Below are positions 13,504 to 21,328 of a DNA stretch of 21,390 nucleotides, piece by piece. The first letter of the stretch is position 1. Each line of letters starts with the position of its first letter. A model generated the notes under the pieces. That model did no database searches, had not been told where the DNA came from, and worked only from the letters and a program-made list of their open reading frames with translations. Source of the stretch: CAYYJM01 sp964471755 (lineage in GTDB: Bacteria; Planctomycetota; Planctomycetia; Gemmatales; Gemmataceae). The stretch is taken from assembly GCA_964471755.1 (NCBI GenBank), contig CAYYJM010000093.1, positions 1-21,390 on the forward strand. Reading direction: 5' to 3'. A program made the translations under genes and the position numbers.

Positions 13504-14892
13504 TCACACCTCGACCTGGGTTTCTTGATCCGGTCCGTTCGCGGTCGCGCTCTCCGGCGGGAGATCGCCGCCGTCGCGAGCAATGCGGGTGATGTACGCC
13601 GCTGCGGTGAGATCGCCAACGACGTTCAGCGTCGTCCGGCACATGTCGAGCAGACGATCGACGCCCAGGATGATGGCGATCCCCTCGGGCGGCACCTTGA
13701 CCGTCGTCAGTACCAGGGCCAGCAGTGGTATCGAACCGCCCGGAACGCCGGCCGCCCCGATCGCGGTCAGCACCGCCAGACAGATGACGATGATCTGCTG
13801 GGTAAGATCGAGCTGCACGCCGAAGACCTGGGCGAGGAAGACGACCGTCACGCCCTCGAACAGGGCGGTGCCGTTCATGTTCATCGTCGCTCCCAGCGGC
13901 AGCACGAAGCCGGCGATCGGCTTGGGAATGCCGAGATCCTCCTCGGCCACCTGGATCGAGGTCGGCAGCGTGGCGTTGCTGGAACTGGTCGAAAAGGCCG
14001 TCACGATGACCGGCGTCACCTTGCGGAAGAAGTCGAGCGGGCTGATCCGGGCAAAGACGAGAAGCAGAATCGGAAAGACGACGAACATCTGGATCGCCAG
14101 GCCGACCAGGACGACGCCGACGTACCAGCCCAGCGACAGAAGCAGTTCCAGGCCGAACTTGGCCGTCGCCTCGAAGAGGAAGGCGAAGACGCCATACGGG
14201 GCCAGGAGCATGGCGACGTGGATGATGAAGACCATCGCGTCGGTCACGCCATCGAGGAAGGTCACGATCGGCGTGGACTTCTGACGCTCGATCTGGGTCA
14301 GGGCGATGCCGACCATCAGGGCGAAGAAGATGACGCCGAGCATGTCGAGCCGGACAGCAGCCGCCAGCGGATTCCGCGGAACGATGTTGACGAAGGTGTG
14401 AATGCCGAACGTCTCGGGGTCGGCACTCTTGCTGGCGTCGATCCGGCTGGTGGCCTCCTTCGTGTACTCGGCCAGCAGCTTCTGCTGCGTCTCCGGCGTG
14501 ATGGCGTCCCCGGGCCGGACGGCGTTGACGAGGACCAGACCAATGACGACGGCCAGGGCCATCGTCAGGACGAAGTAGAGCATGGTCCTGCCGCCGAGCC
14601 GACCGAGGGTGCCCAGGTCGCCGAGTCGGGCGACGCCGACGGCCAGGGAGCAGAAGACGAGCGGCACGACGGTCATCAGCAGCAGGTTGAGAAAGACCGT
14701 GCTGACGGGCTTGATCCAGTATTGAATGAACGGCGCGACGATGGTGACCGGCTGGCCCCACCAGGTCGCGACCCGGGCCTCGAACGCTTCACGGTACAGG
14801 TTCGTGAGAATACCGCAGACCGCCCCGAGAACGAGGCCGATCATGATCCGCACATGTAACGACGTGCCGCGTTCCGGGGTGTCCGTGGTCAT
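13504..14892 (-). CDS. Dicarboxylate/amino acid:cation symporter (DAACS family, GltP/GltPh-like)
   Basis: The 462-aa protein belongs to the glutamate/aspartate transporter family, secondary carriers in the inner membrane driven by Na+ or H+. Diagnostic parts are visible: the serine-rich hairpin 1 (STSSSNATLP 301-310), the TM7 motif NMNGT (338-342), hairpin 2 (GAAGVPGGS 379-387), and TM8 with D412, D416, R419, N423 and D427. Arg419 matches the residue that binds the substrate side-chain carboxylate, which favours acidic amino acids over C4-dicarboxylates. In GltPh the TM7 motif is NMDGT, whose Asp helps hold a sodium ion; here it is Asn340. There is a polar insertion at 130-165. AAGGA lies 7 bases before the ATG. 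Coupled to the secreted OB-fold gene downstream. Confidence 0.93.
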   Translation of the reverse strand: MTTDTPERGTSLHVRIMIGLVLGAVCGILTNLYREAFEARVATWWGQPVTIVAPFIQYWIKPVSTVFLNLLLMTVVPLVFCSLAVGVARLGDLGTLGRLGGRTMLYFVLTMALAVVIGLVLVNAVRPGDAITPETQQKLLAEYTKEATSRIDASKSADPETFGIHTFVNIVPRNPLAAAVRLDMLGVIFFALMVGIALTQIERQKSTPIVTFLDGVTDAMVFIIHVAMLLAPYGVFAFLFEATAKFGLELLLSLGWYVGVVLVGLAIQMFVVFPILLLVFARISPLDFFRKVTPVIVTAFSTSSSNATLPTSIQVAEEDLGIPKPIAGFVLPLGATMNMNGTALFEGVTVVFLAQVFGVQLDLTQQIIVICLAVLTAIGAAGVPGGSIPLLALVLTTVKVPPEGIAIILGVDRLLDMCRTTLNVVGDLTAAAYITRIARDGGDLPPESATANGPDQETQVEV

Positions 14893-15005
14893 GGTCGATC
14901 CTTCGCGTGAAATCCTGGGACATCGCAGAGAATGTAGGGGAGTTCAGCGGCAGCGACGAAGGAAAAGTGGCTGGTCGAACGGGAGAATGTCCGGACAGGG
15001 TCGGG

Positions 15006-16427
15006 TCAAAATTCCTCGTAGGCGCGACCGACGGGAAGCGAATTCAGAGCGCCGTCCTGATGGTCGGCCCAGACCAGCAGGTTGCGGATGATCTCGGCGG
15101 CCTGCCGGCTGTGGATCGGCGGCAAACCCTGATGGCGAGCCAGACCGAGATCGACGCCGAGGCGGCGCTGAACGATCTCGGCGGCCGCCAGGGCCAGTTC
15201 ACGGTTGGGCAGCCGGGACAACTCCAGCAGAGCCGACACGGCCTCATGATTGTGGCCCGTGCCGAGCAGTTTCTCGATGGCCAGCAGCCGCAACGGGGCG
15301 GGATTGGAGGCGTTCACCAGAACCCGGGCCATCTCCACGCTGATCGCCTGATGCTGAACCAGCAGACGAGCGATCTCCAGCCGCCAGACGGCCGGCGTGC
15401 GCGGATCGGTCAACTGATGCTCCAGGGCCTGCACCCGGGTCGAGTCGGTCGCCTGGTGTAGCAGCCGGCCATGATGCACGCCCAGGGTCATGGCAGCGCG
15501 ATGGCCCAGGTATCCCTTCTCGGCGGTCCAGATCAGCAGATCGGCCAGGACCTCAGCACCCAGTGGCGTCTCGGGTCGGACCAGCGGCCCGTCGTGCTGG
15601 CCGACCGGATGAGCGAGCGCTTGCCGGACGGCGAGACGAATCCAGGGCCAGCGGACCTGCGTGTTCCACAGCAGCGCGTCGGCGGCGGCCTGGCGAACGA
15701 TCGGAGCGGCGTTGCAGAGATATTCCGACATCGGCTCGAGGATGGCCCGATCCTCGACGCAGGCCAGGGCCTGGAGGAGGGCGGCCTGCGCCTCCGGTTC
15801 CGTGGTGCGCTCCAGCAGACCGAGCAGATACCGAGGATGACCGCGATCCCAGTGCGACCGGTATTCCAGGGCGGCCAACCCCGCCAGGCGGACTTCCAGT
15901 CGAGCGTGGTTGAGCAGGGCAAAGACCGGAGCGGCATTTCGGGCCAGGGCTTCACGCAGGGCGCGTACCTCGGGCAATTCACGAATCTGCCAGGGGTCGG
16001 CCGGCCAACTCGTGCGATGGGCCAGCCGTTCCGAGAGCAGACGAGCCTTCCGCAGAGCCAGGGCACCCGATTCCAGCAGGCAGATCCGGGCCAGCAGGAG
16101 CATCGGCACGCCGAGAAGGAGACCCTCGGCCAGGGAAAAGACCGCCGGCGGCAGATCGGTCCCGAACAGACGCAACCAGCCGAACCCGTCCAGGTAGACG
16201 ATGACCAGGGACCAGCCGGCCGGGTCGTTGAGATGGTTCCGATCGCTGCTCAGGGCCAGGCTGAGGACCACATGAAACAGACAGCCGCCGGCCAGGTAGC
16301 TGAACGCCTCTGCCGGAGCGAAGGGCAGGGTGAGAGCCAGGATCAGAGTCGGGAGATGGAAGACTCCCAGCCTCAGCAAACGCGGAGACAACCCGAAGAA
16401 CGCTCGATCTGGCGGGGATGGATACAT
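15006..16427 (-). CDS. Membrane-anchored HEAT-repeat protein
   Basis: The 473-aa protein has a hydrophobic N-terminal third with about four membrane segments (near 18-37, 42-60, 70-88 and 95-118). A long alpha-solenoid follows, with helix pairs typical of HEAT repeats: EVRLAGLAALE (177-187), EAQAALLQALA (212-222), IVRQAAADALL (244-254), PLRLLAIEKLL (382-392) and ELALAAAEIVQ (410-420). HEAT arrays bind proteins, so a membrane scaffold is the likely role; no catalytic motif is seen. The start is the ATG at 16427; the ribosome site there is poor. It lies 152 bases downstream of purB on the same strand. No named family recognised. Confidence 0.85.
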   Translation of the reverse strand: MYPSPPDRAFFGLSPRLLRLGVFHLPTLILALTLPFAPAEAFSYLAGGCLFHVVLSLALSSDRNHLNDPAGWSLVIVYLDGFGWLRLFGTDLPPAVFSLAEGLLLGVPMLLLARICLLESGALALRKARLLSERLAHRTSWPADPWQIRELPEVRALREALARNAAPVFALLNHARLEVRLAGLAALEYRSHWDRGHPRYLLGLLERTTEPEAQAALLQALACVEDRAILEPMSEYLCNAAPIVRQAAADALLWNTQVRWPWIRLAVRQALAHPVGQHDGPLVRPETPLGAEVLADLLIWTAEKGYLGHRAAMTLGVHHGRLLHQATDSTRVQALEHQLTDPRTPAVWRLEIARLLVQHQAISVEMARVLVNASNPAPLRLLAIEKLLGTGHNHEAVSALLELSRLPNRELALAAAEIVQRRLGVDLGLARHQGLPPIHSRQAAEIIRNLLVWADHQDGALNSLPVGRAYEEF

Positions 16428-16498
16428 CGCGATCGCCTACCCCCAAAACTACGAAATGGCTCCACCGACACCGTGGGCTCGGTTTCATCTCCCTCTTC

Positions 16499-16528
16499 AG
16501 TATGGCTCACGATGTGAGAAAACGCCAA
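16499..16528 (-). promoter_or_regulatory. Possible promoter with a palindromic operator upstream of the HEAT-repeat gene
   Basis: On the minus strand, TTGGCG (16523-16528), 18-bp spacer and CATACT (16499-16504). The spacer contains a perfect 5-bp inverted repeat, CTCAC-GAT-GTGAG (16506-16518). That placement between -35 and -10 would suit a repressor site. The hexamers are weak matches, so this is tentative. Confidence 0.3.
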
Positions 16529-16579
16529 ATCGACAGGACGTGATTCCTCACTTCGTCCCGTCGAGATGGGAAAATCGGC

Positions 16580-18034
16580 TCAGACCCGAACCTCGGCATC
16601 GGGCGTCGCAGCCTGGCCATGACGCTGGCGGATTGGCTCAACCACCTCGGCGACGAATTCATCGACCTGTTCCGGAGCCCGGCCGACGATCGAGCCGCTG
16701 GCCTGGACCGTGTCGAAGTCCACGCCGGCGAACAGAGGTTCCCGGCGCAAACGGTCGAGCAGGTCGTTGCGCGTCGCGCCCTGCTTCAGAGCATCGGTGA
16801 CGGCGTGGCTGTGGACGCGAACCACCTCATGAACCGCCTGTCGATCACGGCCCAGGGCGACGGCCGCCATCATCAGGTTCTCGGTCACCATGTACGGCAG
16901 CACGAGGTCGAGTTGCTGACGGATCACTTCCGGATACGGCCGCAGACCGCGAGCGATGTTCAGGGCCAGACGCAGGACCGCGTCGGTCGCCAGGAACGCC
17001 TGCGGCAGAACGAGCCGACGATTGACGCTGTCGTCGAGGGTGCGTTCCAGCCACTGCGTCGAGGCCGTCGCCGCCGTGCTGGCTGGCAGGGTCGTCACGA
17101 ACCGGGCCAGGCCGCACATGCGCTCGGCCCGCATGGGGTTACGCTTATACGGCATCGCCGACGAGCCGACCTGATCCTCCTCGAACGGTTCGTCCAGTTC
17201 GCGTCGATGGGCGAGCAGACGCAGATCGGTGCCGAACTTGTGGCCGCTCTGGCCGATGCCGGAGAGCGTATCGAGGACCTGGCTATCCAGCTTGCGCGGG
17301 TACGTCTGGCCGGTGACCGCGAAGACGGCGTCGAAGCCCATCTTGCGAGCGACCAGGGCGTCGAGCTGGCGGACCCTGTCATGATCGCCGTGGAACAGGG
17401 CCAGGAAGCTGGCCTGGGTGCCGGTCGTGCCCTTGACGCCGCGAAAGCGGAGCGTGGCCAGACGATGCTCGATCTCCTCCAGATCGAGGACGAAATCCTG
17501 ACACCAGAGACAGACGCGCTTGCCGAGCGTCGTCGGCTGGGCCGGCTGAAAGTGAGTGAAGCCGAGCGTGGCCAGATCACGCCATCGAACGGCAAACGTC
17601 GCCAGGGCATCGATGACGGCGACGAGCTGGCCGTGCAGCAGCGTCAGGCCCTCACGGAGCAGGATCAGGTCGGTGTTGTCGGTGACGAAGCAACTCGTCG
17701 CGCCGAGATGGAGAATATCGCGGGCCTCCGGACAGGCGTCCCCGAAGGCGTGGATATGGGCCATCACGTCGTGGCGAAACTTCCGCTCGTAAGCGTCGGC
17801 GACGGCGAAGTCGATGTCGTCGAGATGACGGCGCATCGCGGCGAGCTGCTCGGGGCGGATGCGTGGTGCGGAGCCGTCCTCGGTGCGGAGGCCGAGTTCC
17901 TGCTCGGCCTCGGCCAGCGCGAGCCAGAGGCGACGCCAGGTCGAGAACTTGCGTTGGGGGCTCCAGAGCCGACTCATTTCCGGCGAGCAGTATCGGCCGA
18001 CGAGCGGATTCTCGAACACCTGGGTCGAATCCAT
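16580..18034 (-). CDS. purB: Adenylosuccinate lyase (eukaryotic-like type)
   Basis: PurB cleaves SAICAR to AICAR and adenylosuccinate to AMP, releasing fumarate, in purine synthesis. It is a cytoplasmic homotetramer of the fumarase/aspartase superfamily. The 484-aa product carries the signature SSAMPYKRNP (291-300) with the catalytic serine in the flexible loop, the general-acid His161 in THFQPAQ, RHDVMAH (87-93) and GTTGTQASF (202-210). Its length and several stretches (HLGATSC, TGQTY.RK, QW.ERTLDDS.NRR) match the animal enzyme better than the roughly 430-aa Bacillus or 456-aa E. coli types, judged from memory. The frame stays open to 18514, but ATG 18034 has GGGGGAG about 9 bases upstream and gives the family N terminus. 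Confidence 0.95.
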   Translation of the reverse strand: MDSTQVFENPLVGRYCSPEMSRLWSPQRKFSTWRRLWLALAEAEQELGLRTEDGSAPRIRPEQLAAMRRHLDDIDFAVADAYERKFRHDVMAHIHAFGDACPEARDILHLGATSCFVTDNTDLILLREGLTLLHGQLVAVIDALATFAVRWRDLATLGFTHFQPAQPTTLGKRVCLWCQDFVLDLEEIEHRLATLRFRGVKGTTGTQASFLALFHGDHDRVRQLDALVARKMGFDAVFAVTGQTYPRKLDSQVLDTLSGIGQSGHKFGTDLRLLAHRRELDEPFEEDQVGSSAMPYKRNPMRAERMCGLARFVTTLPASTAATASTQWLERTLDDSVNRRLVLPQAFLATDAVLRLALNIARGLRPYPEVIRQQLDLVLPYMVTENLMMAAVALGRDRQAVHEVVRVHSHAVTDALKQGATRNDLLDRLRREPLFAGVDFDTVQASGSIVGRAPEQVDEFVAEVVEPIRQRHGQAATPDAEVRV

Positions 18035-18208
18035 GCAATTGTCTCCCCCTGCACGAGCGGCGCGGTCGGTCGGAACGGCGTGACCGGACGTCCGCCCGTG
18101 GCATTCTAGCGAGAATCGTCCCGATCCGCCCGGCGACGGCGACACCTGCGGGGTAGGATTCCGGCAGATCGTCAGGATAACGCCTTCTCGTGTCGGGAGG
18201 ACACCCGC

Positions 18209-18535
18209 ATGCACCCCAAACTTCGGCCGTTCCTGTTGATGCCGCTGGTCCTGGCCCTGTGGCTGGGCAGTGACACCACCGCATCGGCTCAGTACTCCGC
18301 CCCCACGGTCGCCGCCAACTCGCCCGGCATGTACTATCACTATCCGTACTACTACTTCCCGCACAGTTACTGGCCGACGACCGGGCCGAAGTGGCCGGAA
18401 CGACCGGGTGATCCGTACATGAAGCCGCCGGCGTACATGGCCTACCCGCCGTTCCACGAGCCGCACTGGCGGTACGAACTCTGGGCTCCGAAGTCCCACT
18501 ACCGCGGCTTTCACTTCTGGCTGGATCAGTTCTGA
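18209..18535 (+). CDS. Small secreted Tyr/Pro/His-rich protein
   Basis: The 108-aa product has a signal peptide (about 1-28, hydrophobic core then TASAQ) and a mature part of about 80 residues dominated by Tyr, Pro, Trp, His and Phe, with runs such as YYHYPYYYFPHSYWP (42-56). There is no cysteine and little charge. Composition suggests an extracytoplasmic, aromatic-rich wall or matrix protein; I recognise no family. GGAGG at 18196-18200 lies 8 bases before ATG 18209. The last 10 bases overlap the convergent truB stop (18526-18535), so the two messages are antisense at their 3' ends. The gene is divergent from purB, across a 174-bp spacer. Confidence 0.82.
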   Translation: MHPKLRPFLLMPLVLALWLGSDTTASAQYSAPTVAANSPGMYYHYPYYYFPHSYWPTTGPKWPERPGDPYMKPPAYMAYPPFHEPHWRYELWAPKSHYRGFHFWLDQF

Positions 18536-19422
18536 GCCCGATTCCAGACCTTGAGTGGTTTCAGCGTCCCCAGGACGGCCTCGGCGATGGCGACGAGGCC
18601 GTCCTGGACGTCCACGACTGCCATCGTGCCGGACAGGGTTTCGTCACAGCGAAGCCGCTGTCCCTGACGCAACCGGGCTGACGCGGCCTCGTCGAGCGTC
18701 AGCCGAGGCAGGCCGGCCAGGGCGTCGATCGGCGGCCGGAGAGCCGCCCGAGCCGTCNNNNNNNNNNTCGCCCGGTCCACTTCCAGCGACAGGGCGTCCG
18801 CCACCTGAAACGGGCCGACGCGCGTTCGGCGCAGGGTCTGAACCAGACCGCCGATGCCGAGCCGCTCGCCCAGATCGCGGGCCAGGGAACGGATGTAGGT
18901 CCCCTTGCCACAGCGCACTTCCACGTCGAGCCAGGGGAACTCGTACCGGTTCACGTCGATGCTGTACACTGTGACCGGGCGAGGGGCCAGCGAAACGGGT
19001 TGGCCCTGCCGGGCCAGGACGTGTGCGCGCCGACCGCCGACATGGGCGGCCGAGAAAGCGGGCGGAACCTGATCGATCGTGCCGACGAAGCCGGCCAACT
19101 CCTGATCGATCCGGGCTCGCTCTGGCGACACGGCGTCCGGTCGGACCTCAATGACGCCAGCCGCGTCGTCGGTATCGCTGATTGCTCCCAGCCGGAAGGT
19201 GCTGGCGTAGACCTTGGGCAGATCCTGCACGTACTCGACCAGTCGCGTGGCAGAGCCGAGACAGAGAACCAGGACGCCGGTCGCCAGCGGATCGAGGGTG
19301 CCGGTATGGCCGATGCGCGTGCCGCGCGGGAACCACGTCAGAGCGCGATCGACCGCATCCCGCGAGGTGATGCCGGCCGGCTTGTCCAGCACGAGCAGAC
19401 CATCGAAGGGTGGGAGGGACAT
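18526..19422 (-). CDS. truB: tRNA pseudouridine(55) synthase TruB (contains an assembly gap)
   Basis: TruB isomerises U55 to pseudouridine in the T loop of tRNAs. The 298-aa frame begins MSLPPFDGLLVLDKPAG, the standard TruB N terminus. It contains the catalytic motif HTGTLDPLATGVL (39-51) with nucleophile Asp44, the KVY segment of the family, and the C-terminal GTYIRSLARDLG stretch that closes the active site. The C terminus looks like the small PUA-like extension. The open frame extends upstream to 19572 into the palindromic repeat, but ATG 19422 with GGAAG upstream is the sensible start. Ten Ns (18758-18767) replace residues about 219-222. The frame continues correctly past them, so the gap length is right or off by a multiple of three. 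3' end overlaps the convergent secreted-protein gene. Confidence 0.95.
   Translation of the reverse strand: MSLPPFDGLLVLDKPAGITSRDAVDRALTWFPRGTRIGHTGTLDPLATGVLVLCLGSATRLVEYVQDLPKVYASTFRLGAISDTDDAAGVIEVRPDAVSPERARIDQELAGFVGTIDQVPPAFSAAHVGGRRAHVLARQGQPVSLAPRPVTVYSIDVNRYEFPWLDVEVRCGKGTYIRSLARDLGERLGIGGLVQTLRRTRVGPFQVADALSLEVDRAXXXXTARAALRPPIDALAGLPRLTLDEAASARLRQGQRLRCDETLSGTMAVVDVQDGLVAIAEAVLGTLKPLKVWNRAQN
18758..18767. other. Assembly gap (10 N) inside truB
   Basis: Ten undetermined bases in the C-terminal third of truB, in a very GC-rich context. This shows that the sequence is scaffolded draft data and that other collapses, notably in repeats, are possible. Confidence 1.
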
Positions 19423-19448
19423 GGCTGGCTTCCACTTCGAGTGGTGGC

Positions 19449-19476
19449 GGATAAACCGGCGGACGGTTGCGGCCAA
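19449..19476 (-). promoter_or_regulatory. Possible truB promoter next to the palindrome
   Basis: On the minus strand, TTGGCC (19471-19476), 16-bp spacer and TTATCC (19449-19454). The -35 begins 2 bases from the edge of the 212-bp palindrome. Transcription would start near 19442, giving a leader of about 20 bases. Matches to consensus are partial. Confidence 0.3.
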
Positions 19477-19478
19477 AA

Positions 19479-19690
19479 CGTAGGGTGGGCGGGAGCGCCA
19501 CCGCCACCGAGTCCGCTTCTCGGGCCGTCCCAGCGCAGGCCCACCGATGCTCCGACGGGAGCGCAGCGACACCGATCAGAAGAAGGCATCTGCGGTGTCG
19601 CTGCGCTCCCGAGCGAGGATTGGTGGGCCTGCGCTGGGACGGCGCCTTCCGCGACGAGTGGGCGTCGGTGGCGCTCCCGCCCACCCTACG
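19479..19690. repeat. 212-bp three-block long palindrome (MITE/REP-like element)
   Basis: The two arms pair in three perfect blocks. The outer 25 bp pairs 19479-19503 with the right end at 19666-19690. The middle block of about 21 bp is centred near 19537 and 19632. The inner block of about 18 bp flanks a 20-base loop around 19576-19596. Between the blocks the arms differ in sequence and slightly in length, giving internal loops. The ends are the sequence CGTAGGGTGGGCGGGAGCGC and its complement. No transposase frame is inside. Transcribed from the kinase side, it would fold into a very stable RNA hairpin and could end or stabilise the kinase message. Its sharp ends suggest a mobile or dispersed element. 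Confidence 0.85.
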
Positions 19691-19732
19691 TCTCGGAGCA
19701 TCGGCGGACTGACGTCGCGCCGCTCACCTATT

Positions 19733-21235
19733 CTACACCAGAAGGTCGGACGTGGAAGTGGTCGCCAGCGCCTGGCGAAGTTCGGCGGCCGTGCCGAAGC
19801 GGAGGGCGGCCGTGTCATCGAGAGTCCGATCGAGCAGGTCCGCCAGCGGGCCGGGCACGTCGGGCCGACGTTGACGCACCGGAACCGGCGAAGTCTCCAG
19901 GACGATCGCCCAGGGATCTCGGCCAGCGGGAAAGTCACGCGGCGGACAGCCGGTCAGCATGGCGTACAGACACGCGGCGACGGCCCAGACATCGACCTCG
20001 GGGCGGGCATGGCGGTAGCCGCGAACCTGCTGTCGGCAGACGTAGGCCGGCTTGCCGCCCATCGAGCCGGTTCGCGTGCTGCCGCTCAGGCCGGCGCGAT
20101 CAACGGCCGTGGCCAGGCCGAAGTCGCCGATCTTGCAGCGCCGCTCGGGGTCGTTGGCAGTCAGAAAGAGGTTGTCCGGGCTGAGATCGCGATGAACGAC
20201 GCCGTGCGCGTCAGCGACCGGAGTCCCCCCATCCCCCCCGCGAACGTTGTGCGCATGATCCAGGCCGGTCAGCGTCTGCAAGGTCAGATCGATGGCCTCG
20301 GCGACGGAAAGAGGGCCGCCCGCCTTGATCAGATCGCGCACCGAGCCGCCCGCGCAGAACTCCATCGTGAAGTAGAACGTGACGCCGGAACAGCCGGTAT
20401 CGATCAGGCGGACGATGTTCGGATGATCGAGCCGACGAATGGCCTGCATTTCGCGCTGGAACAGATCGCGAGCCCTGGGATGGACGGCGATGCTCGGCAG
20501 CATGACCTTGAGGGCGACCTCGCGACCGCTGGACTCCTCGCGGGCCAGGTAAACGACGCCCATGCCGCCCTTGCCCAGTTCGCGCAGCACGGCGTGCCCG
20601 GCGACCTGCGGCAGCGGCGACGGCAATGCCGGCAGAGCCGACTGACCGCGCAAGCAGGCCGGGCAGAGGATCTCGCTCGGTCGCAGCGGCATGGGCGGGA
20701 CCGGTACGCCGCAGCGCTGACAGACCGACCGTCCCCGCTGGCCCTGGCAGGCCGGGCAGATGTGGACGCCGTCGCCGGCCGCGCTGGCGGCACGCTGGCC
20801 GGCAGGGATCTCGACCCAGCAGCGGTCGCAGATGGCCGGCCGATTCCCCTCGTCCTGAAGCTCCGTCGGCGGGCTCTCGGCCGGCGAGGTGATGCCGACC
20901 CGCAGGACCGTGGTTCCGAGGTGGATCTCGTCGCCGTCGCGCAGATCGAGCGTGCCGGGAACCTGACCGGCCGGCGTCTCGGCCCGGATGCTGACGAGAC
21001 GATTGTTGACCGTCGTGCCGTTCCGGCTCTGAAGATCGTGCAGGCGAATGGCCGGCGGACTGATTTCGAGCCGACACTGATGCCGCGAAACGCGGCGATG
21101 GTCATGGTCGTCCGGGACGACGAGATGACAGTCGGGATCCCGGCCGAGCAGACAGGTGTCGGGTTCGGTGAAGACGAGCGTTCGGCCCGTCAGCGGGCCG
21201 TGGACGACGGTCAGAGTCACCCGGGCAGTGATCAT
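19733..21235 (-). CDS. FHA-double zinc ribbon-serine/threonine protein kinase
   Basis: A 500-aa Hanks-type kinase with an unusual order. FHA phosphothreonine-binding domain (about 5-115): GRD (31-33), SRHQ (50-53), SRNGTTVNN (70-78). Double zinc ribbon: CxxC pairs at 136-139, 160-163, 172-175 and 191-194. Kinase domain (about 214-490): GKGGMGVVYLA loop (221-231), Lys243 in VALKV, catalytic HRDLSPDN (348-355), DFG (371-373). Asp350 is present, but the lysine usually two residues on (HRDLKPxN) is Ser352. A Gly-rich insert (about 331-344) interrupts the normally short HAHGVVHRD segment, and the APE motif is degenerate. No transmembrane segment, so the kinase is cytoplasmic. Phosphothreonine binding through FHA may localise it or sense autophosphorylation. 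Confidence 0.93.
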   Translation of the reverse strand: MITARVTLTVVHGPLTGRTLVFTEPDTCLLGRDPDCHLVVPDDHDHRRVSRHQCRLEISPPAIRLHDLQSRNGTTVNNRLVSIRAETPAGQVPGTLDLRDGDEIHLGTTVLRVGITSPAESPPTELQDEGNRPAICDRCWVEIPAGQRAASAAGDGVHICPACQGQRGRSVCQRCGVPVPPMPLRPSEILCPACLRGQSALPALPSPLPQVAGHAVLRELGKGGMGVVYLAREESSGREVALKVMLPSIAVHPRARDLFQREMQAIRRLDHPNIVRLIDTGCSGVTFYFTMEFCAGGSVRDLIKAGGPLSVAEAIDLTLQTLTGLDHAHNVRGGDGGTPVADAHGVVHRDLSPDNLFLTANDPERRCKIGDFGLATAVDRAGLSGSTRTGSMGGKPAYVCRQQVRGYRHARPEVDVWAVAACLYAMLTGCPPRDFPAGRDPWAIVLETSPVPVRQRRPDVPGPLADLLDRTLDDTAALRFGTAAELRQALATTSTSDLLV

Positions 21236-21274
21236 GGCGGATTCTCGCCGGAGGATGTCCTCGATCTAGAGGCG

Positions 21275-21303
21275 ATCGTACCGCGGCACCCGCGATGGAT
21301 CAA
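21275..21303 (-). promoter_or_regulatory. Predicted sigma70-type promoter of the kinase gene
   Basis: On the minus strand, TTGATC (-35, 21298-21303), an exact 17-bp spacer and TACGAT (-10, 21275-21280). Transcription would start near 21268, about 32 bases before ATG 21235. The promoter lies 25 bases inside the right-hand 51-bp repeat. Confidence 0.45.
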
Positions 21304-21328
21304 GCGGCCATTCGCTCGGCTGGAGTTT

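Larger units (their letters stand above)
19423..19732. other. 310-bp intergenic region between the kinase gene and truB
   Basis: No coding frame in this region is convincing. It contains, in the direction of transcription (minus strand): 42 bases after the kinase stop, the 212-bp palindromic repeat (19479-19690), a possible truB promoter (19449-19476), and a short hairpin CCACT-TCG-AGTGG (19432-19444) in the truB leader next to its ribosome site. Confidence 0.8.

Noticed and set aside
13502..14761. Long fusion of the OB-fold gene with an upstream frame
   Set aside because: The upstream part is an out-of-frame reading of the symporter. The signal peptide at ATG 13501 marks the real start.
13423..14859. 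478-aa plus-strand open frame opposite the symporter
   Set aside because: Highly charged, D/Q/H-rich mirror of a membrane protein, typical of the antisense of hydrophobic codons.
16619..18109. 496-aa plus-strand open frame opposite purB
   Set aside because: Antisense shadow. purB on the minus strand has an intact signature and full length.
18035..18514. N-terminal extension of purB by 160 codons
   Set aside because: The extra residues have no similarity to PurB, run across the divergent promoter region and the signal peptide of the next gene, and lack a ribosome site. ATG 18034 has one.
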